Shown piece after piece: positions 48,507 through 58,161 of a stretch of 64,000 bases of DNA. The stretch lies in contig CAYJER010000003.1 of the NCBI GenBank assembly GCA_964369225.1, positions 53,449 to 117,448 on the forward strand, read 5' to 3'. A program made the position numbers and the translations under genes. Within the stretch, counting starts at the first letter, position 1; the number at the start of each line of letters is the position of its first letter. The notes under the pieces are model-generated. The model worked only from the letters and a program-made list of their open reading frames with translations. It was not told the DNA's origin and searched no databases. The DNA comes from SIG603 sp964369225 (GTDB lineage: Bacteria; Bacillota; Clostridia; Oscillospirales; Acutalibacteraceae).

Positions 48507-51500
48507 TTAGACGCTTTCTGAAACCATTATGAATAGTATCATTACATCTTTATTGTCGATTACGCCGTCATCATTTAGGTCACTTGCCATCATATCGATA
48601 GAAGTTCCCATGTTTGTTGTATATTGTAGTAGCACCATAACGTCTTTATTGTTGATAAATCCGTCTGAGTTTGTGTCACCCATAACTACTTCTACAACTT
48701 CAACTTTACCTTCTGTAATGTCGAAAGCTACATTTTGTTGGTTCATGTTAAATACATCTTCTGGGTCGTAAGAAGCTGTAATGCTTAAGTCGCCCTCTGT
48801 TGCTGTGTCTTTAACCTTGAACTTAAGTGTTGCGTATGTCATGTCAGCTGTGTCGAAATCTTTTGTTCCGTCAACCCAGTTTAGAATTAAAACTGAATTT
48901 GCATCTGCTGTCTCGAAAGCGCTTGTCATTTCGCCGAACTCTTTATTAAATGTTACACCTACTAGCTCTAACATGTCCTCGTCATAATCAACTACTAATT
49001 TCATTGATGTGATACCAGGGTTGTTCTCTAGTGTGATGTCAACCATAACCTCGTCGCCTGCTTGAGCTTTTTCTGTCTCGATGATTATTGTAGAATCTGT
49101 CTCTACGCCTGAATCCATAACTAGTAGAGATTTAGCAGAATTAACGTTTGCTATAGCTGTATCAATTTCATCTTGTGATGGATCTTCCATTGAATATGGA
49201 GCCATTGCTTCGTTTACTGCATTCATCATAGCAGTTACAGAAGCTGTAGTGTATTTTGATAAATCCATAGCCATTATTGCTTTATAAGCCGCTGAAAGAG
49301 GTTTTCTGTCTACTACTGTTAGTGGAACAAATTGTGCCTCTATAACAACATCGCTTGTTAAAACTGCTGTGTACATCTCGGCATAGCTTACTTCTTGTCC
49401 GTTAGATACCCATGAAGCGAACATATAACCATCGTTAGGAATTGCCATTGCTGTTGCAATACCATTTTCCATTGCTCTGTCGTTGCTTACTTCTACTGAA
49501 CCATTTGCACCTGCTGTTGCAGTAAAGTTATAATAGTTGATAGAAGCTACATTTGTATTGTTCTTATCGAATGTGCCGTCAAGAACTTGAGCTCTTGAAT
49601 CGTGTTGAACGCCTCTGTCAAGAGTTGCAAGGCAAGCAAAGCTACCTACTGCTACGTTGTCGATAACCTTGTTATACTTAGTTGATAACATGTCATCATA
49701 AGGCATTGTTAAGATATGAGAGTATTTTGCATAAGGAGTGTTAGGGTCTGTTAGGTCGTAATCCATTTCGTTTGAGTCGAAAGTATTTCCAAATAGTCCG
49801 TAACCATGTTTGTACCATGCTTGAACCTCTGAATAAGGTCCGTCACTTATATATACACCACGCATTACGCCTGTGAATGTGTTACCGATAATAACGTTGT
49901 CTCTACCGCCGTTTAGGAAAATAGCGTTTGTATGGCTACCCTTGTTATCGAATACGTTGTCCATAATTATGATACCACCAACGTTACCGTCTAGGTAGAT
50001 ACTGTGGTTTTCTGTTGAGCCACCACCAGCTGCTGGGATGTCATGGAAATATGAATTTCTAATGATTGTGTCTCTGTCTGAAACGTTAGCACCTGTGAAT
50101 ATTGCACCTTGGTCAGAAGACTCAAGAACTACAGAGTGAATTTCCATAAACTCTATTAGATGCTCATTACCATAATATAGTATACCAGCATGAGGTCCTT
50201 CTAATATTTCACTAAATCTTGCTATGTTTCCAACACCTGTTAAACCAATACCAGGGTTATAAGTTTTGTTCATTGTAGCAAAGTTTTCTACTGTACAGCC
50301 CTCAACATAGTTTAAGCCTTTTTCTAGTGTAGCCTTGCTACCAGCTGTTAATTTAATACCACCGTTTACATCATATACATCACAGTAGCTAAAACCTGAA
50401 CTAAAGCTTGTTCCGTTTACTGTAGCTGCTGATTTTTGTGTACTGCTAATGTCTGCATTTCTTATGTTGATATAGTTTGAATCGTTTACTTCTACTGCTG
50501 TGCCTAGCATAGCACTCATGCTAATTCCATCAATTGTGATGTACTGTGCATCGTTGAAAGTAAACATGTTGTCTTCAAGAACCGCAAAGTTAATTTCTTC
50601 GTTGCTGTTCATGTCTGTTCCCTCTGGTGGGTAAATATAAAGAATATGTGTGCTTTGGTCAAAATACCACTCGCCAGGGATATCTAGCTCTTGAATTAGG
50701 TTGTATACATAGAATCTTGCCCAACTGTCACTGCTTATGCTGTATCCGCTTGGCTCGTCACCTACTACATTACCAGCAGAACTTAATGAGTGTAGAGGAA
50801 TTGATTGGTCAGAGAAGTTTGCGCCCCAGTAACCCATCATCCAAATGTCTGTTGCAGGGTCTGTAATTACGCCGTCGTCTCTTACAACTGTGTCAAATGG
50901 TACTCCTACCCAGTTTTGCATTCTTTGAGTTAGAGCAGTTGATTTAATGTTGAATAGGTCTCTCTCGTCTCTATCGTCTGGGTGTACCCAGTCTGCACGG
51001 CCGATGATATCATCTTTCCACATTCTAGGGTTTGCACCTTTGTCAATAACTGTGTTAATTCTTGTTGTGCCTGGGAATGAACTGTTTACAGAAGCATCGT
51101 TTTCATTTGGCCAACGAGCAAGAGTTTGTCCAGCTCCACCGAATGTTAGTGAATAATATGGATCATCTACATTTTTGCCGTCTGACTCTAACCATGTTAG
51201 GTTGCCTATAGCATGACCTACGAATTGTAGTGATTTGTAGCCACTAATTTTATCTGATAAATCATATTGATAAACTTTATCATCTTGTGCAGCTGCTGGA
51301 AGTTTAGCTATGATAGAAGGATCTACTACTAAGTCCATATCATTAGCCTCAAAGTTGATTGAACCTGTGAATATAACTTCCTCGCCTGGGTATGCCATGT
51401 ATTTAATTGGATTTTCTTCAGTACCGCTATCAGCAGATGTGAACTCTACTCCGCTTAGAACTTCATAAGTTCCACCACGAACGAATGTTATAACTCCGCC

Positions 51501-53972
51501 TTCTGGCATTCCGTTTGCAATCATTCCACGTACAACTTCTTGCGCTTTATGGATTGAAGCATATGGTTGATCTATAGAACCGTCGCCTGTTGTGTCATCG
51601 CCGTCTAAGCTTACATAAAGTGTTTCGCCGTATACATGCTTATCTTTGCTTACAACAACGTCACAAGAAGCAGTCTTGTTACCGTCTATAGTTGTAACTG
51701 TGATAGTTGCTGTACCCTCTTTAGTACCTGCTGTTAATAGTCCATCTTGTACAGAAACTATAGAGCTATCACTTGAAACCCAAGAAACTTCTCTCTCTGT
51801 AACGCCTGTTGGAGTCATAATAGCATTTAAAACTAATTTTGTGTCTGGTAGCATTGTTACATCTGTAACAAAGTTTGGCTCAATAGTAAGTGGGCTGTCA
51901 GAAATTTGAACTGACTCAACTTTTCTATCTTCACAGATAACATCTATAGTAGCACTTAGACCACTTGAAGAAGTTACTGTAGCAGTTGTTGAACCGAAAG
52001 AAGTATTCTCAACTGTACCTTTTGCAGTTACATTAGCAATGTCATAATCGCCTGATGAATACTTAAATTTATCTGTTGTTGGGTAGCTATCGTCTTCTAC
52101 TGTGATAATATAGTTGTTTATATTAATATCATAGTAATCATAGTAACCTAAGTGAATTTCTGGCTCTGGAAGAGCAATACTTGTCACAGGGTTTTTATCG
52201 ATAATAGCTAGGTTATCCATTGTTAAAGTAGTAGCTGTTGGGTTATCTTCTCTATGATTTCTTCTTGTAACCTCGATTGTATCAAAGCTTGTGAAATCTG
52301 AATTTTCATAGATGAAACGCTCGTCAATAAATACTTGGCAAGAACCATAGTTTGTGAAGTTATACTCCATTGCATGCCAGTCTGTATTTCTTCTTGACTC
52401 AGAAGCTATACCTGGAAGAACAACGCCGTCTTCCATTGGGTAATAAACATAGTCACCTGTTGAGTTGTTGTAAATTCTAAATCCATTGCCAGATACTGAA
52501 TCATAAACATCAACTGTAATCTCAACATCTTCTTTAATGTCTCTAAAGAAGAACTCTAAAACTTTGTCTGAAAGTGGCTCTGCTAGTGTGTATTTAACCT
52601 TAGCAATTTGATCGCCATTTTCGTCAAGCTCTGTATCTAGGTGTATGCCTTTTCCTGATGGAACAGAAAGGTTAGAATATGGATCATCGTTATAAGTTCC
52701 GAAAACTGCCTTTAGTGGGTTAGGGCTAAGGCTTCCGTCTTCAAACTCATATTGTGTAACTTTATCCATCTCATATTCTAGTGCATCAATACTAGCTTTT
52801 AAAGCGTTGTAAAGAGCTGTAGAATAGTTGTCTTTTGCAATTTCAGTAGTTGTGTTGTCGTAAACTGCTTTAAAGCTTGCCCAAGAATCTGCTGTGTAGT
52901 CGCCCTCAAAGAAATATGTAGCAAAATCATATAGGTCTGTCACAACCTTTTGTGAAGTCTCTGATTCTGTCATAAATGCTTGCTCATTAACAAGAGCATT
53001 ACCAGGTCTAGCAGGGTTACCAGTTCCCTCGTTAATGTCTTTAACACGTACATTTACATCTCCTAATGCAATGCTTACATCGCCTACAGGATATGGATTA
53101 GATGTAACATCATTCCATGTGTCTCCACCGTCAAGTGAAATCTCATAGTCACTAGCGTCCATAAAATCAGGATGATAAGTCCAGCCGAATGTATCGTTAG
53201 TATCATCTACTAATGGAGCTGTCGGAGCTGTTGGGAAGCTCTCAATTGTGATATCATCAAAATATTTTGAAATTGGAGAATAAGAGCTAGGTCCTGTCCA
53301 ATAGTTGATGATGTTGATATTTTTGTATCCGCTGTTTTGACCAGCCTGTAGCACTTGAGTATGTTCAGAAGCCTCTATTCCGTCAATAGAAAGAGTAACT
53401 TGACCAGGATTAGTGTAGTCAAATGTCATATAGTGCCAACCTGTTGATCTTGGAATAGTTGAGTTTACCATAACATTAGCTGAAGAACCACTAACGGCTG
53501 TGTTTTGGAAACGGTAAGAATAAACTCCGCTACCTCCGTTTGCAACAGTATCGTCTTGGTTATTCGCCATTACGTAAACATTATCTGTTTGTGTACCTGA
53601 TTGTCCTGATTGCAATTGAACACCAAATTTAGCACGTTTACTGTTTGCTGTGTCATCGTATACATCATAGAAATGCACTGTAACAACTTTTTCCATTTGT
53701 AATTCCGCATAATTCTTACTAATTTGGAAATCGTTTGTCAGCGACTTAATTGATGTGTCACCACCCGGTGTAAAGTTCATGTCTTGTGAAAGCCCCATCT
53801 CGTTGCCTCTGATAGTAAATCCACCCATGTCGCCATCTTCAAAAGTATAATACTCTGTGGTGTTTGGCGTTGGCATTGGAATTTCCGCACCTGATACATT
53901 AAGTACAGGTATTGCGCTCATTAGCAATGCAAGGGACAACACTGCCGACATAACTCGTTTTCTGATCTTCAT
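48507..53972 (-). CDS. Giant secreted beta-helix protein with cohesin-like and dockerin domains
   Basis: About 1821 residues from ATG 53972 (GGAGG 5-8 bases upstream). In order: signal peptide (1-30); LamG-like domain (about 35-235); FIVAR helical domain (about 335-405); second LamG-like domain (about 410-600); Ig-like/Big2 domains (about 600-775); right-handed beta-helix beginning LYVSLDGDDTTGDGSIDQPYASIHKAQEVVR (about 780-1405), with the FVRGGTYEVLSGVEFTSADSGTEENPIKYMAYPGEEVIFTG pattern known from GH141-like and related glycan enzymes; InlB B-repeat-like domain (about 1480-1550); second FIVAR (about 1555-1620); cohesin-like domain (about 1627-1750, AGDEVMVDITLENNPGITSMKLVVDYDEDMLELVGV); and a type I dockerin (GDTNSDGFINNKDVMVLLQY, then DLNDDGVIDNKDVMILF). 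It probably acts on or binds plant or host glycans on the cell surface; catalytic specificity is unassigned. A divergent AraC regulator adjoins it. Confidence 0.88.
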   Translation of the reverse strand: MKIRKRVMSAVLSLALLMSAIPVLNVSGAEIPMPTPNTTEYYTFEDGDMGGFTIRGNEMGLSQDMNFTPGGDTSIKSLTNDFQISKNYAELQMEKVVTVHFYDVYDDTANSKRAKFGVQLQSGQSGTQTDNVYVMANNQDDTVANGGSGVYSYRFQNTAVSGSSANVMVNSTIPRSTGWHYMTFDYTNPGQVTLSIDGIEASEHTQVLQAGQNSGYKNINIINYWTGPSSYSPISKYFDDITIESFPTAPTAPLVDDTNDTFGWTYHPDFMDASDYEISLDGGDTWNDVTSNPYPVGDVSIALGDVNVRVKDINEGTGNPARPGNALVNEQAFMTESETSQKVVTDLYDFATYFFEGDYTADSWASFKAVYDNTTTEIAKDNYSTALYNALKASIDALEYEMDKVTQYEFEDGSLSPNPLKAVFGTYNDDPYSNLSVPSGKGIHLDTELDENGDQIAKVKYTLAEPLSDKVLEFFFRDIKEDVEITVDVYDSVSGNGFRIYNNSTGDYVYYPMEDGVVLPGIASESRRNTDWHAMEYNFTNYGSCQVFIDERFIYENSDFTSFDTIEVTRRNHREDNPTATTLTMDNLAIIDKNPVTSIALPEPEIHLGYYDYYDININNYIITVEDDSYPTTDKFKYSSGDYDIANVTAKGTVENTSFGSTTATVTSSSGLSATIDVICEDRKVESVQISDSPLTIEPNFVTDVTMLPDTKLVLNAIMTPTGVTEREVSWVSSDSSIVSVQDGLLTAGTKEGTATITVTTIDGNKTASCDVVVSKDKHVYGETLYVSLDGDDTTGDGSIDQPYASIHKAQEVVRGMIANGMPEGGVITFVRGGTYEVLSGVEFTSADSGTEENPIKYMAYPGEEVIFTGSINFEANDMDLVVDPSIIAKLPAAAQDDKVYQYDLSDKISGYKSLQFVGHAIGNLTWLESDGKNVDDPYYSLTFGGAGQTLARWPNENDASVNSSFPGTTRINTVIDKGANPRMWKDDIIGRADWVHPDDRDERDLFNIKSTALTQRMQNWVGVPFDTVVRDDGVITDPATDIWMMGYWGANFSDQSIPLHSLSSAGNVVGDEPSGYSISSDSWARFYVYNLIQELDIPGEWYFDQSTHILYIYPPEGTDMNSNEEINFAVLEDNMFTFNDAQYITIDGISMSAMLGTAVEVNDSNYINIRNADISSTQKSAATVNGTSFSSGFSYCDVYDVNGGIKLTAGSKATLEKGLNYVEGCTVENFATMNKTYNPGIGLTGVGNIARFSEILEGPHAGILYYGNEHLIEFMEIHSVVLESSDQGAIFTGANVSDRDTIIRNSYFHDIPAAGGGSTENHSIYLDGNVGGIIIMDNVFDNKGSHTNAIFLNGGRDNVIIGNTFTGVMRGVYISDGPYSEVQAWYKHGYGLFGNTFDSNEMDYDLTDPNTPYAKYSHILTMPYDDMLSTKYNKVIDNVAVGSFACLATLDRGVQHDSRAQVLDGTFDKNNTNVASINYYNFTATAGANGSVEVSNDRAMENGIATAMAIPNDGYMFASWVSNGQEVSYAEMYTAVLTSDVVIEAQFVPLTVVDRKPLSAAYKAIMAMDLSKYTTASVTAMMNAVNEAMAPYSMEDPSQDEIDTAIANVNSAKSLLVMDSGVETDSTIIIETEKAQAGDEVMVDITLENNPGITSMKLVVDYDEDMLELVGVTFNKEFGEMTSAFETADANSVLILNWVDGTKDFDTADMTYATLKFKVKDTATEGDLSITASYDPEDVFNMNQQNVAFDITEGKVEVVEVVMGDTNSDGFINNKDVMVLLQYTTNMGTSIDMMASDLNDDGVIDNKDVMILFIMVSESV

Positions 53973-54274
53973 TTTCTTTCCTCCATTTTTCACAGCTTTT
54001 TTTGATATAATTCACTAAATATTATTACAAAATAGAACTATATCTTATCTATAGCTGAATTCTTTACTTTGAGTTTAGCAAATTATTAATCATATGTACA
54101 TGTATATTTTGACAAACTTTTTGTATTTACCAACAATAATATTATTCAATTGTCGTATTAAACAAAGTTTAAACCGTTAATATATTCAATATGACGAAAA
54201 TAATTTTACCTCTGTACAATTGTACAAAATAATAGTATAATAGAATAAGTAATAATTTATTTAAAGGATTTAAT
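53973..54274. promoter_or_regulatory. Divergent regulatory region with TGTACA sites
   Basis: The gap between the giant secreted protein gene and the AraC gene. On the minus strand TTGTCA (54109-54114 region) lies upstream of an A/T-rich stretch but no clean -10 is seen. TGTACA-type sites occur here twice: ATGTACATGTATAT near 54095 and the perfect palindrome TGTACAATTGTACA at 54213-54226, the latter over the -35 box of the AraC promoter. A shared regulator is inferred. Confidence 0.5.
54213..54241 (+). promoter_or_regulatory. Promoter of the AraC gene with overlapping palindrome
   Basis: TGTACA (54213-54218) and TATAAT (54236-54241), 17-base spacer. The 14-base perfect palindrome TGTACAATTGTACA covers the -35 box, as expected for a repressor or autoregulator site. 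Confidence 0.6.
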
Positions 54275-55108
54275 ATGGAATACAGAAAATATTTAGACGA
54301 CATAATAGGCTTTTCTACAAGAACAGAAAAAAACGAAAATAAAAACCTAATAGTTAAACCATTTAGAATGGGTTGTAGTGTAAAACCTAAAGACTTTTTT
54401 GTTAAAAGGGGCGACAACTACCCATATTTTTTAATACATTTTATTTTTAGTGGCACTGCCACAATTACCACAGGCGGAAAAGAACATCACCTAAAAAAAG
54501 GAGATGCCTTTTTGATAGCCCCAAACGAACCACATCTTTATGTTACTAACGAGGAGACAGGTTACCTATGGCTAGAGCTTGACTTTTTCAATTATAAAAA
54601 TGTGGTAAGCGAATTAAAAAATCATCATGTGCTAGACGCAACACACACAAGAGCCTTGCTTACAGAATTAGTAGACATAGTAAAATATGCAAAAACTAGT
54701 GAAAAAATTAGTGAATATATACTTTCTGCCAAGGCTTATTCTATAATCATGACAATATATAACGAGATAATCACACTGAACGACGACCCAATTCAAAGCT
54801 ATATAAAGCTTGCAATAAACTTTATAGACACTCATTACAGAGAAAGCATAACACTAGCAGATGTGTGCAAGGTTGCCAATGTAAGCGAAAGTTTGATAAC
54901 TAGAAAATTCAGACAAGCCACAGGAACTTCAATTAAAAAGTATATAATCGCAAAAAAACTTGAGTATGCAGTATTTTTATTGCAACACTCAAAGTATACG
55001 TGCGATGAAATTGTAGGATTAGCAGGTTTTTATGATCTATCTCATTTAAATAGACTTTGCAAAAGTTACCTTAATAAAAACCCAACAGAAATTAGAAAAA
55101 AACTGTAA
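54275..55108 (+). CDS. AraC-family transcriptional regulator
   Basis: 277 residues: an N-terminal cupin sensor (YPYFLIHFIFSGTATITTGGKEHHLKKGDAFLIAPNEPHLYVTNEETGYLWLELDFF) and a C-terminal double helix-turn-helix (INFIDTHYRESITLADVCKVANVSESLITRKFRQATGTSIKKYIIAKKLEYAVFLLQHSKYTCDEIVGLAGFYDLSHLNRLCKSYLNKNPTEIRKK). Such regulators usually sense sugars or related ligands. Divergence from the giant beta-helix gene suggests it controls that gene. AAAGGA lies 9 bases before the ATG. Confidence 0.93.
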   Translation: MEYRKYLDDIIGFSTRTEKNENKNLIVKPFRMGCSVKPKDFFVKRGDNYPYFLIHFIFSGTATITTGGKEHHLKKGDAFLIAPNEPHLYVTNEETGYLWLELDFFNYKNVVSELKNHHVLDATHTRALLTELVDIVKYAKTSEKISEYILSAKAYSIIMTIYNEIITLNDDPIQSYIKLAINFIDTHYRESITLADVCKVANVSESLITRKFRQATGTSIKKYIIAKKLEYAVFLLQHSKYTCDEIVGLAGFYDLSHLNRLCKSYLNKNPTEIRKKL

Positions 55109-55114
55109 ATATTT

Positions 55115-55145
55115 AAACCTCCCATTTTGTGGGAGGTTTTTGCGT
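55115..55145 (+). terminator. Terminator after the AraC gene
   Basis: AAACCTCCCA/TGGGAGGTTT stem with a short TTTTG loop and a following T-run. Confidence 0.85.
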
Positions 55146-55149
55146 TTTT

Positions 55150-55385
55150 ATGTTTGATTGTAGAGACCCTCCCCTACAATAAGTTATAAAGTTTTATTGT
55201 TGACAAGGTAGTAGCCTACAATGGTTATTTTAGATTTTAGTAAATTATTGGTTATTGATTTTGTGGGATTTATTATTTATGTTAAACAATTATCCATTAT
55301 CCATTATCAACTATCCATTAATTTTCCGTGGAATTTATTATTGGTGTTAAATAATTATGAATTATCAATTCTGCATTATTATTTA
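55150..55385. repeat. Degraded palindromic repeat and heptamer-like tract
   Basis: TGATTGTAGAGACCCTCCCC and ACAATAAGTTATAAAGTTTT (55155-55197) are an end fragment of the palindromic family. From 55260 to 55385 the sequence consists of loose repeats: GTGG.ATTTATTATT is present twice (55263, 55328), and ATCCATTATCCATTATCAAC runs at 55290-55309. No gene is seen. Confidence 0.5.
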
Positions 55386-57251
55386 TTATTTCCCCCGTCT
55401 ACTCCTATTCCTATTAACCGTCTTACCTTTTCTTGAATCTGTTTTCATAAAACGTTTATCGTTTGGTTTTGGCTTGATTAAACAGTTTTTGTCTGTGCCT
55501 ACTAGGTCTCGTCTTTTTGCCCTTACTAGTGCCTCGGCGACTAAATCGTAGTTTTTTGGGTCTTTGAACTGTATTAAAGCTCTCTGCATGGCTTTATCTT
55601 TTGACTCTTTCGCTACAAAAACTGGGGTCATGTCTCGTGGGTCTAAGCCTGTGTAATACATACAGGTTGATATTGTTGATGGTGTAGGGTAGAAGTCTTG
55701 TACTTGCTCTGGCATGTAGCCTAGTTCCCTTAAATATTCTGCTAATTCTATAGCAGCTGTTAGGTCTGAGCCTGGGTGAGATGACATTAAGTAAGGCACA
55801 ACGTATTGATCTTTGCCCATTTTTTTGTTAAGCTCTCTGTATTTATTGCTGAACTGCCTGTAAACGCTGTTTCTAGGCTTGCCCATTTTTTGCAGAACTT
55901 TGTCGCTTACATGTTCAGGTGCAACCTTTAGCTGTCCGCTTATGTGATTTTTTACTAGCTCTGTGAAAAATTCATCTGATTTATCTTGCAGTAAGAAGTC
56001 AAATCGTATGCCTGACCTCACAAAAACTTTTTTTACTTTAGGTAATGCCCTTAATTTTTTCAGCAATTCAAGATAGTCGCTGTGGTCTGCCTCGATTTTA
56101 GCGCAAGGAGTTGGAAACAGACACTGCTTATCAGGACATGCACCTGCTTTTAGTTGCTTTTTACAGGCTGGTTTTCTAAAATTAGCTGTAGGGCCTCCAA
56201 CGTCATGGATGTATCCCTTAAATTCTTTGTCCTGAGTTATAAGTTTTGCCTCTTCTATTAAAGACTCATGACTTCTAACCTGTACAATTCTGCCTTGATG
56301 GAATGTCAATGCACAGAAATTACAGGCACCAAAACAACCTCTATTGCTGATAAGACTAAACTTAACCTCTTCTATAGCTGGGATACCGCCCATCTTTCTA
56401 TATATAGGGTGGTAGTCTCTCATATATGGAAGTGCATAAACTTCGTCCATCTCGTCGCTTGTCAAAGGCATTTGAGGTGGATTTTGAATTAGAAATAAGT
56501 CTCTATTATAGCTTTCGATTATAGGTTTAGCTGTAAATGGATCGGTATTTTTATACTGCTTATAAAAACTTTTTGCGTAAAGTTCTTTAGATGTTTTAAC
56601 CTTATCAAATCCTGGAAGCTTTATAGCCTCTGAAACGCAGTCGGTGTTATCAGACTTAAAGACTGTTCCTTTAACAAAGTTTATGTCTTTAATCTCAATT
56701 CCATTTCTAAGCGAATTTGCAATTTCAACTATAGCCTTTTCGCCCATTCCGTAAATCAGTAAATCTGCACCGCTCTCAATTAACACAGATGGCTTAAGGC
56801 TGTCAGACCAATAATCATAATGGCTCATTCTTCTAAGACTTGCCTCAATTCCACCTATGATTATAGGTGTGTTTTTATATGTTTTTCTTATAAGTTTTGA
56901 GTATTCGACTGTGGCATAGTCTGGTCTTTTGCCCATCTCTCCGTTAGGGCTGTACATATCTTTTTTTCTTCTTTTTTTGCTAACCGAATAATGGTTCACC
57001 ATGGAATCCATATTCCCTGAACTGATGATAAATCCTAGTCTAGGCTCGCCAAACTCACAAACAGATTTTGGATTGTTCCAATCTGGTTGAGCAATTATAC
57101 ACACGCTAAAGCCGTTGTACTCTAAGACTCTTGAAATTATTGCATGTGCAAAAGACGGGTGATCTACATAGGCATCTCCCGTTACAAACACAAAATCAGG
57201 TCTTTCTATTCCACGCTCTAGCATTTCTTCTTTAATTATTGGTAAATACAT
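55386..57251 (-). CDS. YgiQ family radical SAM protein
   Basis: About 621 residues. The radical SAM cluster motif is SNRGCFGACNFCALTFHQGR (CxxxCxxC). The N-terminus has the B12-binding-like DFVFVTGDAYVDHPSFAHAIISRVLEYNGFSVCIIAQPDW, and the C-terminus a basic KRRDLVGTDKNCLIKPKPNDKR tail with additional CPDKQCLFPTPC cysteines in between. The family (YgiQ/UPF0313) is widespread but its reaction is not established. ATG 57251 follows AAAGGATG with normal spacing; the ATG nine bases upstream lies in that site. Confidence 0.93.
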   Translation of the reverse strand: MYLPIIKEEMLERGIERPDFVFVTGDAYVDHPSFAHAIISRVLEYNGFSVCIIAQPDWNNPKSVCEFGEPRLGFIISSGNMDSMVNHYSVSKKRRKKDMYSPNGEMGKRPDYATVEYSKLIRKTYKNTPIIIGGIEASLRRMSHYDYWSDSLKPSVLIESGADLLIYGMGEKAIVEIANSLRNGIEIKDINFVKGTVFKSDNTDCVSEAIKLPGFDKVKTSKELYAKSFYKQYKNTDPFTAKPIIESYNRDLFLIQNPPQMPLTSDEMDEVYALPYMRDYHPIYRKMGGIPAIEEVKFSLISNRGCFGACNFCALTFHQGRIVQVRSHESLIEEAKLITQDKEFKGYIHDVGGPTANFRKPACKKQLKAGACPDKQCLFPTPCAKIEADHSDYLELLKKLRALPKVKKVFVRSGIRFDFLLQDKSDEFFTELVKNHISGQLKVAPEHVSDKVLQKMGKPRNSVYRQFSNKYRELNKKMGKDQYVVPYLMSSHPGSDLTAAIELAEYLRELGYMPEQVQDFYPTPSTISTCMYYTGLDPRDMTPVFVAKESKDKAMQRALIQFKDPKNYDLVAEALVRAKRRDLVGTDKNCLIKPKPNDKRFMKTDSRKGKTVNRNRSRRGK

Positions 57252-57281
57252 TGATAACATCCTTTTTATTTTTCTAATTCA

Positions 57282-57310
57282 ATTATATCACGCTGACAAA
57301 ATTATTGCAA
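57282..57310 (-). promoter_or_regulatory. Sigma-A type promoter for ygiQ
   Basis: TTGCAA (57305-57310) and TATAAT (57282-57287) on the minus strand, 17-base spacer; it abuts the T-run of the preceding terminator. Confidence 0.7.
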
Positions 57311-57344
57311 CAAATAAAAAACCTAGAAGCAATTAACTTCTAGG
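57311..57344 (-). terminator. Terminator after the NlpC/P60 gene
   Basis: The 8-bp stem CCTAGAAG/CTTCTAGG has a 7-base loop, followed on the minus strand by TTTTTTATTT; 13 bases past the stop codon. Confidence 0.85.
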
Positions 57345-57356
57345 CTTGAAATTTAT

Positions 57357-58067
57357 TTAGTTTAATGATATGTTAAGCTCAAATACAGGGTTTACAACTA
57401 CTTCTTTAAGTTCTGTGATTGTAGAAAGTCCTGCTGAGTCGAATTTATATGTAGTTCCTAATAAAGTAAGTTCTGTGTCAATTACATACTCACCATCTAT
57501 ATAGTAATAATCGTTTCCGTTAAACTCGTACCAACCATTAGTTGGATACTCAATTACGTCTAGTTTATGCCACTCTAACCAACCTCTGTTGTCCATGTCG
57601 CCCATAATCATGTTTGTACCATATGTGCTGTTGTCAACTGATTGTCCATTTCCTATGTATATTCCAATGTGATTGTAATCATAGCTTGTTAAAAGTAATC
57701 CGTGAGTTCTAGGCATTGTAGAAATTGGACCACTCTGTGAACTTGCGTATACTTGTGGTAAAACGGCTCTAGGCATTGAGTAGTTAGGTGATGGGTTTGA
57801 GTTCTCGCCTGTCCAACAAAGATAGGCATATATTAATCCGCTACAATCTGAATATCTTGTCCCACCGTATCCCATTGAACCATATCCACCGTAGCTGTAT
57901 TGCCAATCGTCCTCATATGCTTCAATTCCGAACTCTGCTAACTCGATTGATGTTTTCTCGCCTGTATATTTTTCTGTATATTCTTCTGCAATTGCTGTGC
58001 TTGAAAAAAGTGTTAATGCTGATACTAGCGCAAGACCTGTTAAAAGTCTGCTGAATATTTTACACAT
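57357..58067 (-). CDS. Secreted NlpC/P60 cysteine peptidase-like protein
   Basis: 236 residues from ATG 58067 (MCKIFSRLLTGLALVSALTLFSSTAIAEE), which has a GGAGG site and opens with a signal peptide. The peptidase core has catalytic Cys75 in YSDCSGLIYAYLCW and His133 in YNHIGIYIGNG. The C-terminus (YEFNGNDYYYIDGEYVIDTELTLLGTTYKFDSAGLST) resembles choline- or cell-wall-binding repeats. It probably cleaves peptidoglycan stem peptides outside the cell. Its start is under a strong promoter with a clear operator (58101-58132), so it is likely tightly controlled. Confidence 0.85.
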   Translation of the reverse strand: MCKIFSRLLTGLALVSALTLFSSTAIAEEYTEKYTGEKTSIELAEFGIEAYEDDWQYSYGGYGSMGYGGTRYSDCSGLIYAYLCWTGENSNPSPNYSMPRAVLPQVYASSQSGPISTMPRTHGLLLTSYDYNHIGIYIGNGQSVDNSTYGTNMIMGDMDNRGWLEWHKLDVIEYPTNGWYEFNGNDYYYIDGEYVIDTELTLLGTTYKFDSAGLSTITELKEVVVNPVFELNISLN

Positions 58068-58100
58068 AAATGTGCCTCCATGCTTATATTTAGATTTGCC

Positions 58101-58132
58101 ACAATTCGTAACATGTGTTACAAATTGTAACA
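58101..58132 (-). promoter_or_regulatory. Operator palindrome at the NlpC/P60 promoter
   Basis: TGTTACAAATTGTAACA (58116-58132, plus strand) is a perfect 17-bp palindrome about a central base, directly downstream of the -10 box; a second half-copy ACAATTCGTAACAT is at 58101-58114. Position and symmetry suggest a repressor site. The regulator is not in the window or not recognisable. Confidence 0.6.
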
Positions 58133-58161
58133 ATTATAGCATAGTGTTTACAATAATGCAA
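58133..58161 (-). promoter_or_regulatory. Sigma-A type promoter for the NlpC/P60 gene
   Basis: TTGCAT (58156-58161) and TATAAT (58133-58138) on the minus strand, 17-base spacer. Confidence 0.75.
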
